In this document: in pieces, positions 1 to 9,448 of the stretch | Numbering within the stretch: position 1 is the first letter of the stretch | Layout of the letters: the number at the start of each line of letters is the position of its first letter | NCBI GenBank assembly: GCA_029203105.1 | Contig: CP119318.1 | Coordinates: 572,501 to 636,500 of the forward strand | Length of the DNA: 64,000 nt | Reading direction: 5' to 3' | Origin: Candidatus Kaistia colombiensis | GTDB lineage: Bacteria > Pseudomonadota > Alphaproteobacteria > Rhizobiales > Kaistiaceae | Program-made: the position numbers and the translations under genes | Notes under the pieces: generated by a model | The model's input: only the letters and a program-made list of their open reading frames with translations | Told to the model about the DNA's origin: nothing | Databases searched by the model: none

Positions 1-195
1 TTATGGCGATAAATCTTTCCCCCGAAGGGCTCATACGGTATTAGCCAAAGTTTCCCTTGGTTGTTCCGTACCACAAGGTAGATTCCCACGCGTTACTCAC
101 CCGTCTGCCACTCCCTGTTGCCAGGGCGTTCGACTTGCATGTGTTAGGCCTGCCGCCAGCGTTCGTTCTGAGCCAGGATCAAACTCTCAAATTGA
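1..195 (-). rRNA. rrs: 16S ribosomal RNA, 5' end (partial)
   Basis: Read on the minus strand, the sequence begins with the conserved 16S 5' end (AGAGTTTGATCCTGGCTCAG, the universal 27F site) and continues through CGAACGCTGGCGGCAGGCC and the ACACATGCAAGTCGAACG block. The gene runs off the left edge, so only about the first 195 nt are present. The mature 5' end is estimated from the position of the TTTGAGAGTTTGATC motif and may be off by a few bases. Confidence 0.97.
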
Positions 196-400
196 ACGAG
201 ATCTTTGATCGGCTATTGGTCACTACGTATTATTGACAGAGTCCCAAGCACCACCGTCATCCCACCGACATCTCTGCCGGCTAGACAACTAAGCGAGCTT
301 GATAAAACGTAGTACCGCCGAAGTCTCTTTTCGCTTCCCCAGTTACCTGGACAAGCCGCAAGGACATCGCCGTCTACGTTTCTCTTTCTTCCTATTCACT

Positions 401-412
401 TGTCAAACAACA
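401..412 (-). promoter_or_regulatory. boxA-like antitermination element in the rRNA leader
   Basis: On the minus strand the word TGTTGTTTGACA lies about 205 nt upstream of the 16S 5' end, inside the transcribed leader. It resembles the rrn boxA consensus (TGCTCTTTAACA-like) at most positions. boxA elements recruit NusB/S10 antitermination complexes during rRNA transcription. Role inferred from position and similarity only. Confidence 0.5.
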
Positions 413-592
413 GACAGTCTTCACTGTCGAAAGCTCAAAACCGGCAACCCAGTCCCGAAGAACCAAACCACCCGGCCGAACCGGAGGCGCTTATCTAGTC
501 GTCTTCCGACAACCAGTCAACCACCCAAATAACAAAACTCAGAGACGAGTTTTCCGCTCGCTGGCAGCGGTGCCGCCCGCGTTCTTGAGGGG

Positions 593-621
593 TTTATACG
601 GATGACACCCCGCCCCGTCAA
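593..621 (-). promoter_or_regulatory. rRNA operon promoter (sigma-70 type)
   Basis: On the minus strand TTGACG (-35) and TATAAA (-10) are separated by exactly 17 bp, which gives a near-consensus housekeeping promoter pointing at the 16S gene. Transcription would start near 586, leaving a leader of about 390 nt before the mature 16S, within the usual range for alphaproteobacterial rrn operons. No protein gene is supported between here and position 1282; the short open frames in 299-1120 lack recognisable products. Confidence 0.8.
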
Positions 622-887
622 CGACTAATTCCGACAATTCCAACCATCTCGACCCGCCAGCCCCCCGCCCATGTGGATAAGCCGGCACAAAGCCCCCGCC
701 CAGCCGCACAGATCCGCCAAATATCGCTAAGTGATTGAAAGTCATTAATTTTCGTTAACTTGTTGGCGCGCGGCGGAAACGTCCTTGCAGCGCCTGCGGC
801 GGATTTTTCGCAGGCCTGGTCGGTACGGATCGCCGGTCCGGAGCCGGCAGCGCATGGCGGCGCGAGTGAGCGGGCGCGACCCGGACA

Positions 888-942
888 GCGAGACGGCGAG
901 ACGGCGAGACGGCGAGACGGCGAGACGGCGAGACGGCGAGAG
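888..942. repeat. 8-bp tandem repeat (GCGAGACG x ~7)
   Basis: Six perfect head-to-tail copies of GCGAGACG followed by a seventh partial copy (GCGAGAG). The array is upstream of the rRNA promoter in non-coding DNA. The unit length is not a multiple of three and the array interrupts no recognisable gene. Copy number of such arrays usually varies by slippage. Confidence 0.9.
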
Positions 943-1019
943 TTTCGGCCGCGGCAGGCCGCCGGCAAGGCCAAATCGGAAGCGGTGAGCCGAGGACCCG
1001 CGTTGGACGTCAGAAGAGT

Positions 1020-1128
1020 TCAGCCCCTGAAGGCAAGCGCGGCATGAGGATCTCGCGCTTTCCCGTCTGATGGGCGGACCGACGATCCCTTCCCGCTGCA
1101 TCCACTCCAGGATCAAGCCGCGGAACTG
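1020..1128 (-). pseudogene. Relic of an ftsK 3' end (gamma winged-helix domain)
   Basis: The minus-strand frame reads GLILEWMQREGIVGPPIRRE, closely matching the C-terminal gamma domain of the adjacent FtsK (SIMERMEQEGIVGPANHAGK). After a one-base shift the sequence continues with GKREILM, which aligns with the last residues of both FtsK proteins in this window, and then a stop. Upstream there is an in-frame stop and no recognisable FtsK sequence. It has diverged from both intact genes, so it looks like an old partial duplication or the remains of a third paralogue, not an assembly repeat. Confidence 0.75.
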
Positions 1129-1214
1129 AGACTACCCGCAGGCAACGACGGCGATCGAAGCGAGGCTCTGGAGCCGCGTCGATCGCGCCGGCCTTTCCGC
1201 AAGGCCCAAACAGA

Positions 1215-1238
1215 AACGGCGGCCCGAGGGCCGCCGTT
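1215..1238 (-). terminator. Rho-independent terminator after ftsK paralogue
   Basis: A perfect inverted repeat, AACGGCGGCCC / GGGCCGCCGTT, lies 44 bp beyond the stop codon of the minus-strand ftsK-type gene. On the minus strand it is followed by TTTCTGTTTG, a T-rich tail. Confidence 0.75.
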
Positions 1239-1281
1239 GGTCAGTCGATCGGAAGAGTGCCGAATCCCGAGGGCAGGCGCC

Positions 1282-3966
1282 TCAGCGCTCCATGAAGATC
1301 TCGCGTTTTCCGGCGTGGTTGGCCGGGCCGACGATGCCTTCCTGCTCCATCCGCTCCATGATCGAGGCAGCTCGGTTGTAGCCGACCTGCAGGCGGCGCT
1401 GGATGTAGGAGGTCGACGCCTTGCGGTCGCGCAGCACGACGGCGACCGCCTGCTCATAGGCGTCGCCGCCGCCTTCCTCGCCCATCGCGCTCTTGTCGAA
1501 CACGGCGACGTCTTCGTCGGCCGGCGCCGCGGCTTCCGCCTCTTCCTCGTCGCCGGCGGTGACGGCGTCGAGGTATTCGGGCCGGCCCTGGCGCTTCAGA
1601 TGCGCCACGACCTGCTCGACCTCGTGGTCGCTGACGAAGGGACCGTGCACGCGCTGAATACGGCCGCCGCCGGCCATATAGAGCATGTCGCCCTGACCGA
1701 GCAGCTGCTCGGCGCCCATCTCGCCCAAAATGGTGCGGCTGTCGATCTTCGACGTCACCTGGAAGGAGATGCGGGTCGGGAAGTTCGCCTTGATCGTGCC
1801 GGTGATGACATCGACCGAGGGACGCTGCGTCGCCATGACCAGATGGATGCCGGCGGCGCGGGCCATCTGGGCGAGACGCTGGACGGCGCTTTCGATCTCC
1901 TTGCCGGCGACCATCATCAGATCCGCCATCTCGTCGATGATGACGACGATGAAGGGCAGATTGGTGAGGTCCATCACCTGCTCTTCCTGCGTCATCTCGC
2001 CGGTCGTCCGGTCGAAGCCGGTATCGATCGTGCGGGTGATGACCTCGCCATTGGCGCGGGCCTCGGCGACGCGGACGTTGAAGCCGTCGATATTGCGGAC
2101 GCCGAGGCGCGACATCTTGCGATAGCGCTCCTCCATTTCGCGCACCGCCCATTTCAGCGCGGTGACCGCCTTCTTCGGGTCGGTAACGACGGGGGTCAGC
2201 AGATGCGGAATGCCCTCATAGACGGAGAGCTCCAGCATCTTCGGATCGATCATGATCAGACGGCATTCTTCCGGGCGGTGCCGGTAGAGCAGCGACAGGA
2301 TCATGGTGTTGATGGCGACCGACTTGCCGGAGCCGGTGGTGCCGGCGACCAGCAGATGCGGCATGCGGGCGAGGTCGGCGATCACCGGCTCACCGCCGAT
2401 CGTCTTGCCGAGGCAAAGGCCGAGCTTGGCCTTGGCCTCCGCGAAGGCCTCGCTCGCCATCAGTTCGCGCAGCCAGACCGTCTCGCGGGTCTGGTTCGGC
2501 AACTCGATGCCGATGACGTTGCGGCCCTCGACCACGGCGACGCGCGCCGACACCGCGCTCATCGAGCGGGCGATGTCGCCGGAGAGGCCGATGACGCGGC
2601 TCGACTTGGTGCCGGGGGCCGGCTCCAACTCATAAAGGGTGACGACCGGACCGGGATTAGCGTCGATGATTTCGCCGCGAACGCCGAAATCGCGCAGCGT
2701 CTGCTGCAGGAAGGTCGAGTTCTGGTCGAGATATTCGGCCGAGAGTTCGAAGCGCGGCTCGGTGACCGGCGGCTCAGCCAGCAACTCGAGCGGCGGCAGC
2801 TCATATTCGCCGGCATGGAAGCTGACCACCGTCGCTGCCCGAACCGGGGCGACGGTCGCTTCCGAAGCAACCGCCTCGGACGCCGGCGTGGAAACCGGCT
2901 CAGCCGACGCGGCCTCGATCCCATCGGCGGCGGCGGTCTCGACGAGGCCTTCGCGGCGCAGGCGGCGGGATTCGCGCGAGCGGGCGCTGAGGCTCTGCAC
3001 CGGCGTCACCCAGATCGGCCATTCGAACCAGACCTGGATCGAAGCCTGGACGAAGCCGGGCAGCAGCGTTTCCGGCGCGCGCAGGATCGGCGCGACGATC
3101 TGCGGGACCACGATCGTGACGGCCTGGGCGGGAACCGTCTCTACGGGCCGGGTAACTTCCGGCGCTTCGGCGACGGGCGCCTGCACGACCGGGGCTGCGG
3201 CGACGGGGACCTGCGCAACCGGGACCGCGGTCGAAACGGCAGCCTGGGGCTGCGGACGGACGGGACGCGACACGCGGCCCGGCGCGACTTCGGCGACGGG
3301 ACTTTGCGCCGGAGCGGCCGTCGGCTCAAGGCCGATGGCGCGCTGCGGCGGCGTGGCGCGACCGACCTGGATCAGGCGCTCGAGCCGGCGAATGTTGGAG
3401 GGACGCGAGGCCGCGACGATCTCGGCCTGGTACTCGGCCGGATGGCCCGGAAGCGGCGCCTCGACGGCAACGGGGGCCGGCGGCGGCGGCGCGGGCTCGA
3501 CCAGCGCCTTGACGGGCGCCGCGACCGCGACATCGGCGACCGCCTCTTCGGCGACCCTTGTCTCGGCGACCGGCTCGATGACGACCGTTTCCGCGGCGAT
3601 GGTCGCCTCGGCGACGACGGGCGCCTCGGCCGCTTCAACCGCGGCGGCCGCCGGATCGGCATCCGCCTCGGTCTCGGTCTCGGAAGTGCGCGGCCGGCGC
3701 AGATAGTCTGGCGTGCGGGTGAAGCGGGCATTCATGCCGGCGGTGAAGGGCTGCAGCCAGGACGGCAGCGGCTCGCCATCCGGCCCGAGCACGGGGGCTT
3801 CGCGCAGGATGGGGGGGGCCGGCGGAACCGCGGCGGCGCGCGTCGGCGCGGCGGGCGCGCGGGACGGATTCTGGTAGCGGGAAACCTCTCGATCGACCGA
3901 ATTCGGCACCGCCGGCTCGGCTGGAATGAAGGGAAGAGGCTGGGGAGGCCGATTGGAAGAACGCAT
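1282..3966 (-). CDS. FtsK/SpoIIIE-family DNA translocase, no membrane domain
   Basis: This 894-residue protein has a complete FtsK motor. The alpha/beta domain starts near residue 430. Walker A GTTGSGKS is at about 542 and Walker B VVIIDEMADLMM at about 672. ATQRPSVDVITGTIK and the C-terminal gamma winged helix (RAASIMERMEQEGIVGP) follow, as needed for a hexameric dsDNA pump that reads polar octamers. The first 430 residues are an Ala/Pro/Val/Glu-rich, low-complexity linker with no convincing transmembrane helices, unlike the second FtsK at 37-39.6 kb, which has four. It may therefore be a soluble or accessory translocase. The frame is intact and ends just before a terminator. The linker's length and lack of membrane anchor are the main oddities; septal localisation cannot be inferred. 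Confidence 0.9.
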   Translation of the reverse strand: MRSSNRPPQPLPFIPAEPAVPNSVDREVSRYQNPSRAPAAPTRAAAVPPAPPILREAPVLGPDGEPLPSWLQPFTAGMNARFTRTPDYLRRPRTSETETEADADPAAAAVEAAEAPVVAEATIAAETVVIEPVAETRVAEEAVADVAVAAPVKALVEPAPPPPAPVAVEAPLPGHPAEYQAEIVAASRPSNIRRLERLIQVGRATPPQRAIGLEPTAAPAQSPVAEVAPGRVSRPVRPQPQAAVSTAVPVAQVPVAAAPVVQAPVAEAPEVTRPVETVPAQAVTIVVPQIVAPILRAPETLLPGFVQASIQVWFEWPIWVTPVQSLSARSRESRRLRREGLVETAAADGIEAASAEPVSTPASEAVASEATVAPVRAATVVSFHAGEYELPPLELLAEPPVTEPRFELSAEYLDQNSTFLQQTLRDFGVRGEIIDANPGPVVTLYELEPAPGTKSSRVIGLSGDIARSMSAVSARVAVVEGRNVIGIELPNQTRETVWLRELMASEAFAEAKAKLGLCLGKTIGGEPVIADLARMPHLLVAGTTGSGKSVAINTMILSLLYRHRPEECRLIMIDPKMLELSVYEGIPHLLTPVVTDPKKAVTALKWAVREMEERYRKMSRLGVRNIDGFNVRVAEARANGEVITRTIDTGFDRTTGEMTQEEQVMDLTNLPFIVVIIDEMADLMMVAGKEIESAVQRLAQMARAAGIHLVMATQRPSVDVITGTIKANFPTRISFQVTSKIDSRTILGEMGAEQLLGQGDMLYMAGGGRIQRVHGPFVSDHEVEQVVAHLKRQGRPEYLDAVTAGDEEEAEAAAPADEDVAVFDKSAMGEEGGGDAYEQAVAVVLRDRKASTSYIQRRLQVGYNRAASIMERMEQEGIVGPANHAGKREIFMER

Positions 3967-4162
3967 GTTTGTCGCTGACCCTGGTACGCGGTCTGGCCGA
4001 CCGTTGCTGGTCGCTCAGAGATACGAAGAACAGCGTTAACGAATGGTTTGACTCGGATGTTCAATCCACCATTCGGGGGCCCTGTTGCAGCGCTCCCACA
4101 GCCGCGATGACGGCGCCTCCCGCCAGGATGGCGCTGCCGCTCCGGCGCCCGTCTCCGCCGCT

Positions 4163-6213
4163 TCAGGGCGCGGTTTTTGCAGGCGCTTCCGCTGGCGGTG
4201 CAACCGGCAGGGAGGCCGGGCGGGTCAGGAGCAGGACCTGCCTTTCCGCCAGGCGGCGCGGCTCGGCGGCGATGCCGGCAAGCGGGCCGATCTGCCGCAG
4301 CTGCTCGTCGGCGGCCAGGTCCTCGTCATGCAGCAAGGTGGCGAGCCGCAGCGGGTGGCTCAGGGTTTCTCGCGTCACGGCGCCGAGGAGGATCGGATGG
4401 CGGGCATCGCCCGACATTGTCTGCTCGGTCGTCGGCCAGAAGCGCAGCACCAGCCGGCTCTCGGGTCCCAGCTGGCGCACCAGGGTCAACGCCGGGAAGC
4501 GCCCGACATGGGTCAGGAGCAGCGGCGGCAACTGCTCGAGCGTCGAATCCGGCGACAGGAAGCGGGCGATCCCGGCCGCGTCGGCGGATGGCGCCGGCTG
4601 CCAGCCGGCGGCGATCAAGCCGGCGCGCAGCGTGGCGACGTCGACATCGGCCTGCAGCGGCAACGCGCCGCTGTCCGAGCCGTCCAGTTCCCAGCGGGCG
4701 GCTGCGAGCCTGCTCCAGCCACGGCCGAGCCAGTCGGCCTCGGCCTGCGTCGTCTCGACGGCGCGCGGCCGATAGGCCTCCATCGCGGCGGGAAAATTCG
4801 TGGCAATCCGTACGCCGCCCGCCACCGCCAGCATGGCGACCACGATGGCGACCAGCCGCAGCGGCCGCATGGTGCGGATGTCGGTGCGACGGAAGACCAG
4901 CGCATAGATCGCCGCCAGCGCCGAGCCGAGCGCCAGGCCGGCCAGCACGTCGGACGGCCAGTGCGCGGCGAGATAGATGCGCGAGGCGGCGATCGCCGTG
5001 ATCAGCACGCCGGCGAGCGCGAAGCCGACGACCTTCCAGCGCAGCGCGGCGTTGTGGGTCGCCAGCCACGCGATCGAGGCATAGAGCGCGGCGGCGGAGG
5101 TCGCGTGGCCGCTTGGAAAACTGAAGGCGTCGGCGCCGCTATAAAGCGCCGTCGGTCGCGGAACCACCAGAACGCTCTTCAGCAGCGGCACGGAAAGCGC
5201 CGCCAGCGCCAGGGTCAGGACCAGGCCGCCGGCAAGCTTCTTCTGGCCCTTGAAGGCAAGCCAGAGCGCCACCGCAGCCAACACCGGGATGACGACGACG
5301 CCATCGCCCAGGCTGGTGATGGCGACCATCCAGCGGTCGAGGGCTGGCGTGCGCAAGCCTTGGACCAGCGTGGAGATCGCGGTATCCGCGCGTGTGATCT
5401 GCTCGCGCATGAAGACGTCCTCGGCCAGGCCGGCAAAGGCCGTCGCCAGCGCGATCGCCGCGACGCCCATGACGATCAGCGTCGAGGTTCCCGGATCATC
5501 GGGATCCAGGACATAGACGATGGCGCGGTCGAACCGGGTGCCGCGCCGCTTGCAGCCGACCACGAAGCGGCGGTAGCGGCGGCTGAGGCCGGGCGCGACC
5601 CAGCGGACGCCGAGATGGATCACCCAGACGGCGAGGCCGAGCACGACCAGCGCGCCGACCACAGCCGCGACCAGGCGGCCGGCAATCGAGCCGAGCACGC
5701 CGAGCGCCAGGCCCATGCCGGCGCCGGGCAGGATATGCGCCGGCGCCCAGACCAGAGCCGAGAGAACGTTGACGACGTAGAAGCGCAGCGGCTTCATGCC
5801 GACGACGCCGGCGACCACCGGGATGACGGCGCGCACGCCGGGCAGGAAGCGGCCGATCGCGACGCTCATGGCGCCGTAGCGATGGAAGAACGCCTCGCCC
5901 TTTTCGAACAGTTCCGGCCGCTCGCGCAGCGGCCAGCTGGCGCGGATATGCTCCTTGTAGCGATGGCCGATCCAGTAGGAGACGCCATCGCCGACGACCG
6001 CGCCGAGGGTGGCCCAGAGCAGCACGCGGCCAGAGCCGCGAGCTCGCCGAGCCCGGCGACGGCGCTGATGCCGATCAGGATCGCGGTTCCCGGCACGAAC
6101 ATGCCGACCACCACGATCGATTCGGCCATGGCCGTCACGAAGACGAGCAGGCCCGGCCCAGTGCGGGTGCCGGGCGACCAGAGTCGACGAAGCGCCTGCA
6201 GCCAGTCGTTCAT
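4163..6213 (-). CDS. DedA-PAP2-LssY multidomain membrane phosphatase (one frameshift)
   Basis: Three modules are fused. The N-terminal DedA/SNARE-associated part contains GRFLPGVRAVIPVVAG and several hydrophobic helices. A PAP2 phosphatase domain follows with the full motif set (KSVLVVPRP, FPSGHAT, SRIYLAAHWPSD). The soluble C-terminal part resembles the LssY C-terminal domain (PPLLLTHVGRFPALTLVR). Such proteins act in the inner membrane on lipid phosphates or undecaprenyl pyrophosphate-like substrates. The start at 6213 (MNDWLQALRRLW) is read in a second frame; a one-base loss near 6,025 separates it from the 620-codon main frame. The product would have about 683 residues. It sits alone between ftsK and rnk. 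The substrate is unknown. Confidence 0.8.
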
Positions 6214-6257
6214 GGCGGCATCGCCCGCTATCGATCCCGGATCGCCCGTCGTCGGCA

Positions 6258-6676
6258 TCAGGCGGCGGCCTCGCCGCCGCCGACCTGCAGCACGGTCAGG
6301 CGCTTCACCTCGCCGTTGCGGGTCTCCCAGCTGATCGATTCGCCGACGCCGACCCCGATCAGCGCGGCGCCGATCGGCGTCAGCACCGAGATCCGGCCCT
6401 GGCCGATATCGGCGTCCTCCGGATAGACCAGCGTCACCTTGCGCACCGTCCCGGCCGTACGTCGTCGCGGAATTCGACCTCATGACCCATGCGGACGAAA
6501 GGATGCGCGCGCTTGCCGTCGGCAACGACCCTGGCGCGGTCGAGCTCCTCCGTCAGGACGGCCGCGACGTCGGGAACCGTGTGCGTCGCCGCCCGCGCAA
6601 GCGTCGAAAGCCGCTCGTGATCGGCGGCCAGGATGGTGATGCGGGGCTTGAGGCGGCTGGCGCTACGCGTGGTCAT
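6258..6676 (-). CDS. rnk: Rnk/GreA-C-domain nucleoside diphosphate kinase regulator (one frameshift)
   Basis: A small protein with an N-terminal helical segment (PRITILAADHERLSTLARAA) and a GreA/GreB-like C-terminal domain (VTLVYPEDADIGQGRISVLTPIGAALIG, then SWETRNGE). This is the pattern of Rnk-family proteins, which bind RNA polymerase or affect nucleotide pools. The start at 6676 has GGAG about 9 bp upstream. The two halves lie in different frames and join with a single missing base near 6,445 (inside the FRDD-V-RKVTL stretch), so the gene is probably intact in the organism. Confidence in the family is good; the exact cellular role is not fixed. Confidence 0.8.
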
Positions 6677-7064
6677 GGTGGTGGTCTCCAATATTGGGTA
6701 GGGACGGCCCGCGCTCAAGCGGCAATCGTCCCCGGGAACGATCCGGCGAAGGGACCGCGCCTCGCGCAGCGCTGGGCGGCAAGGGGCGGTTTCGGCTTGC
6801 AGGCTTTCCGCGTTCGAAAACGCGTGGCGGCCTTGTCGGATGGGGTCAGGGATGGGGAGCAGTCATGGTGGCAGAGGCCCCGTGTCCGGGGCGAACGCGC
6901 ACGCCGAACCCGGGGCTAATATCCCGCGATCAGAAGACCTGCATGGTGCAGGGAACGGCGAAAGGTCGAATGGCTCAACATGGTGCTCAAGACATAAGCA
7001 CACCGGCCGGAAAGTCAAATACGGCCGTTGCAACCTGAGGTCGCAGTTGCGGCAGCTCCGGCTT

Positions 7065-7080
7065 TGTCACACGTGAAACA
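7065..7080. promoter_or_regulatory. Candidate parS site (weak, 14/16)
   Basis: TGTCACACGTGAAACA matches the bacterial parS consensus TGTTTCACGTGAAACA at 14 of 16 positions, with the right half perfect. It lies in the 413-bp gap between rnk and the D-amino-acid dehydrogenase. That gap has no other feature I can support. It is far from the two better parS sites at 53.6 and 55.6 kb. Confidence 0.45.
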
Positions 7081-7089
7081 CCCGCCGCC

Positions 7090-8337
7090 TCAGCGCGGCG
7101 CGAAGGATGCGATGTCGACTTCCGGACGGCGACCCGAGATCCGGTCGGCCAGCGCCTTGCCGGAACCGCAGGCCATGGTCCAGCCCAGCGTGCCGTGACC
7201 GCTGTTGAGATAGAGATTGGAATAGCGGGTGGCGCCGATGCGCGGCGGGACCGTCCGGCGTCACGGGACGCAGCCCCGACCAGCGCTCGGCCGAGGCGAT
7301 CGCCGCCTCCGGCACCTTCGGAAACAGCATGCGCAGCGAGGCGATCAGCCCCTCATAGCGCTTCTCCGGCCGCGAGAAATCATATCCGGCGAGTTCCGCC
7401 GTGCCGCCGACCCGGATGCGGTTTTCAAGATTGGTATGCCGACCTTCATCGATTCATCCGAGACGGTGCTGACCGGGCCGACCGCGTCGGATCGGGCGTC
7501 GATCGTCAGCGAATAGCCTTTCACCGGATAGATCGGCACGGGAATCCCATGCGGCTCCAGCAGGCCCTTCGACCAGACGCCGAGCGCGACGACGACGGCG
7601 TCGGCCTCGATCGTCTGGCCGCCCGCGACGACGCCGATCACCTTGTCGCGCTCGATCAGGAGCTTTTCCGCTGCTTGGCCATAGAGGAAATTGACGCCTC
7701 GCGCCGCGCATTCCGCTGCCAGCGCCTGGGTGAACAGGAAGCAGTCGCCGGTCTGGTCGGTCTCCAGCAGCACGCCGCCGACGACGCCGCTGGTCGGGTC
7801 GATGTTGGGCTCGAGGCCGAGCAGGTCGTCGCGGCCAAGGCTTCGATGCGGCACGCCGAGTTCGTCGAGCACGGCGAGGTCGCGCTTGTAGCCTTCCGCC
7901 TGCGCCGCCTCGCGGAAGGCGACGATCAGGCCCTTCTGCCGGCCGTCATACTTTATGCCGATCTCGGCCCGCAGCAGGTCGGAGCAGTCGCGCGAATATT
8001 CGGCGAGCCGGACCATGTTGCGCTTGGCAGCAAGGTACTGGTCGAGGCTGGAGGCCCGCCACATGCGCCAGAGGAACTGGCTCATGGCGAGGTCCGGCAT
8101 GCGGCTGACGATCAGCGGCGCATGCTTGGCGAAGATCCACGACGCCGCCTTGCCGATCAGGCCCGGAAAGGCCCAGGGCGAGGACAGAGCCGGCGAGATC
8201 TGCGCCGCATTGGCATAGCTGGTGCCGTGCCCGGCCGAGGTGTTCTTCTCGATCACCGTGACCTGGTGGCCGGCCTCGGCCAGATACCAGGCCGTCGTCA
8301 CGCCGATCACACCGGCGCCGAGCACGACTATGCGCAT
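7090..8337 (-). CDS. dadA: D-amino-acid dehydrogenase, FAD-dependent (two frameshifts)
   Basis: The protein begins with a Rossmann FAD motif (MRIVVLGAGVIGVTTAWYLA) and continues with DadA family signatures: TVIEKNTSAGHGTSYANAAQI, PWAFPGLIGKAASWIF and YPVKGYSLTI. The C-terminal half, with GLRPVTPDG and NSGHGTLGWTMACGSGKALAD, is recovered only by shifting frame near 7,430 and 7,245. Total length (about 415 codons) matches the family. DadA oxidises D-amino acids to 2-oxo acids and passes electrons to the respiratory chain at the inner membrane. AGGA precedes the ATG at 8337. No alanine racemase is adjacent. The frameshifts look like sequencing errors because both flanks stay highly conserved. 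Confidence 0.88.
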
Positions 8338-8472
8338 TGCGTTCCTGTCCCCATCGCCGGGAGCCGAAGGGCTCCGGCCGCCGCCGACGCAGCGCCTTTA
8401 TCGTTCAAGCGGAAGTCGGCCCGAGGATCAAGCGCCGCCTCCCGAAAGCCGCGCGCCGACGCCGAAAATCCT

Positions 8473-9448
8473 TCAGGCGAGGACGGGAATGGGATCGGTG
8501 CCGAGCGCCTCGACATGCCGGCGCAGCATCGCCTGATAGGCGGCCCGCCAGCCCGATTGCGGCGTGCGCAGGAACCAGGACTGGCCGAGGTCCCAGCTTC
8601 GGCCCATCTGCGCCAGCACGGCCGGATCGGAATTGGTCATCAGCCCGGCCGAGGGATAGGGCGTGATCTCGCCGCCATGCAGCTTGCCGTCGACGACCAT
8701 GAAATCGACGCGGAGATAATCCGTTCCCGCCGCCAGCCGCGCGCCACCTCGATCGCCGGTGATAGCACCCGGGCACCCGGTATTGCGCCGGCAAGGCCCG
8801 GCCCGGATCCTGCGCCACGACGGTGTTGGTGACGCGCAGCCGGCGACCGGCCGCATCGAAGATGCCGGAGCGGCCATCCGGCGTCTTCTCGCCCCGATAG
8901 ATCAGCGCGTAGAAGACTTCGCCCGAGAAGAGATGGACCTTGATCTCGTCGATGCCGCGCGGGTCGGGCGCGATGGTGCGCTCGGCAAACAGCCGTCGCG
9001 ACGCCATGCCATAGGCCCATTCGAGCCCGTCGACGCCATAGGCCTGCTCCAGCCACTTCCGCGTCGTGGCGAGGAAGGCATCCGGGCCGTCGGGCCGGTG
9101 GCGGAAGAACCAGTTGCGGTCACAGCCGGCATTCATCTTCACGACGACATCCGCATGGCGAAGCGATATCGGCATCTCGGCCGGGTCGGTGCCGGTCCAT
9201 AGCGTCTCCGGAACCTCGACATCCTGCTGCTCGAACAGGCGCTTCGCCTGCAGCTTGTCGCAATGGGCGATGAAGGCGGGGTTGTGATCGAACACCCGCC
9301 GCCAGAACATCTTGTCGCTGTAGCTGACCGGCAGGACCACGCGCGGCAGCCGGCCGATCTCGGCCCGGAAGGCGCGGGTCGGCTTGCGATGGCGACAATG
9401 GACCGCCCTGTCGATCCAGCGCATCAGCAGGTTTGACGCCATCCTCAT
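8473..9448 (-). CDS. TupA-like ATP-grasp protein (frameshifted)
   Basis: The readable part includes YSDKMFWRRVFDHNPAF, HCDKLQAKRLFEQQDVEVPETLW, VVVKMNAGCDRNWF, KWLEQAYGVDGLEWAYGM, RRLFAERTIAPD and IDEIKVHLFSGEVFYALIYRG. After frameshifts around 8,732-8,765 it continues with TDYLRVDFMVVDGKLHGGEITPYPSAGL. The order (start-proximal docking helix, nucleotide-binding lysine segment, EYLxx-DYKxxxFxG-like segment, then RVDFxxVDxxxxxGExTxxP) fits the TupA-like ATP-grasp family. That family makes carboxylate-amine or acidic polymer bonds in teichuronopeptide or capsule synthesis. No other capsule genes are nearby, so the substrate is unknown. The start was chosen at MRMASN; a weak purine-rich region precedes it. 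Confidence 0.65.

Noticed and set aside
299..532. Short plus-strand open frame in the rRNA leader
   Set aside because: It lies in the transcribed rrn leader, carries a boxA-like element on the other strand and has no recognisable product or ribosome-binding site.
888..942. Possible CRISPR array
   Set aside because: The repeats are contiguous 8-mers with no spacers and there are no cas genes.
1237..3978. Very long plus-strand open frame opposite the first ftsK-type gene
   Set aside because: It is a high-GC antisense shadow: composition is Arg/Gly/Asp/His-rich without domains, while the minus strand gives a complete FtsK.
6885..6960. tRNA-like stretch in the rnk-dadA gap
   Set aside because: A GAACCCGGGG-type word is present but no acceptor or anticodon stem can be closed on either strand.
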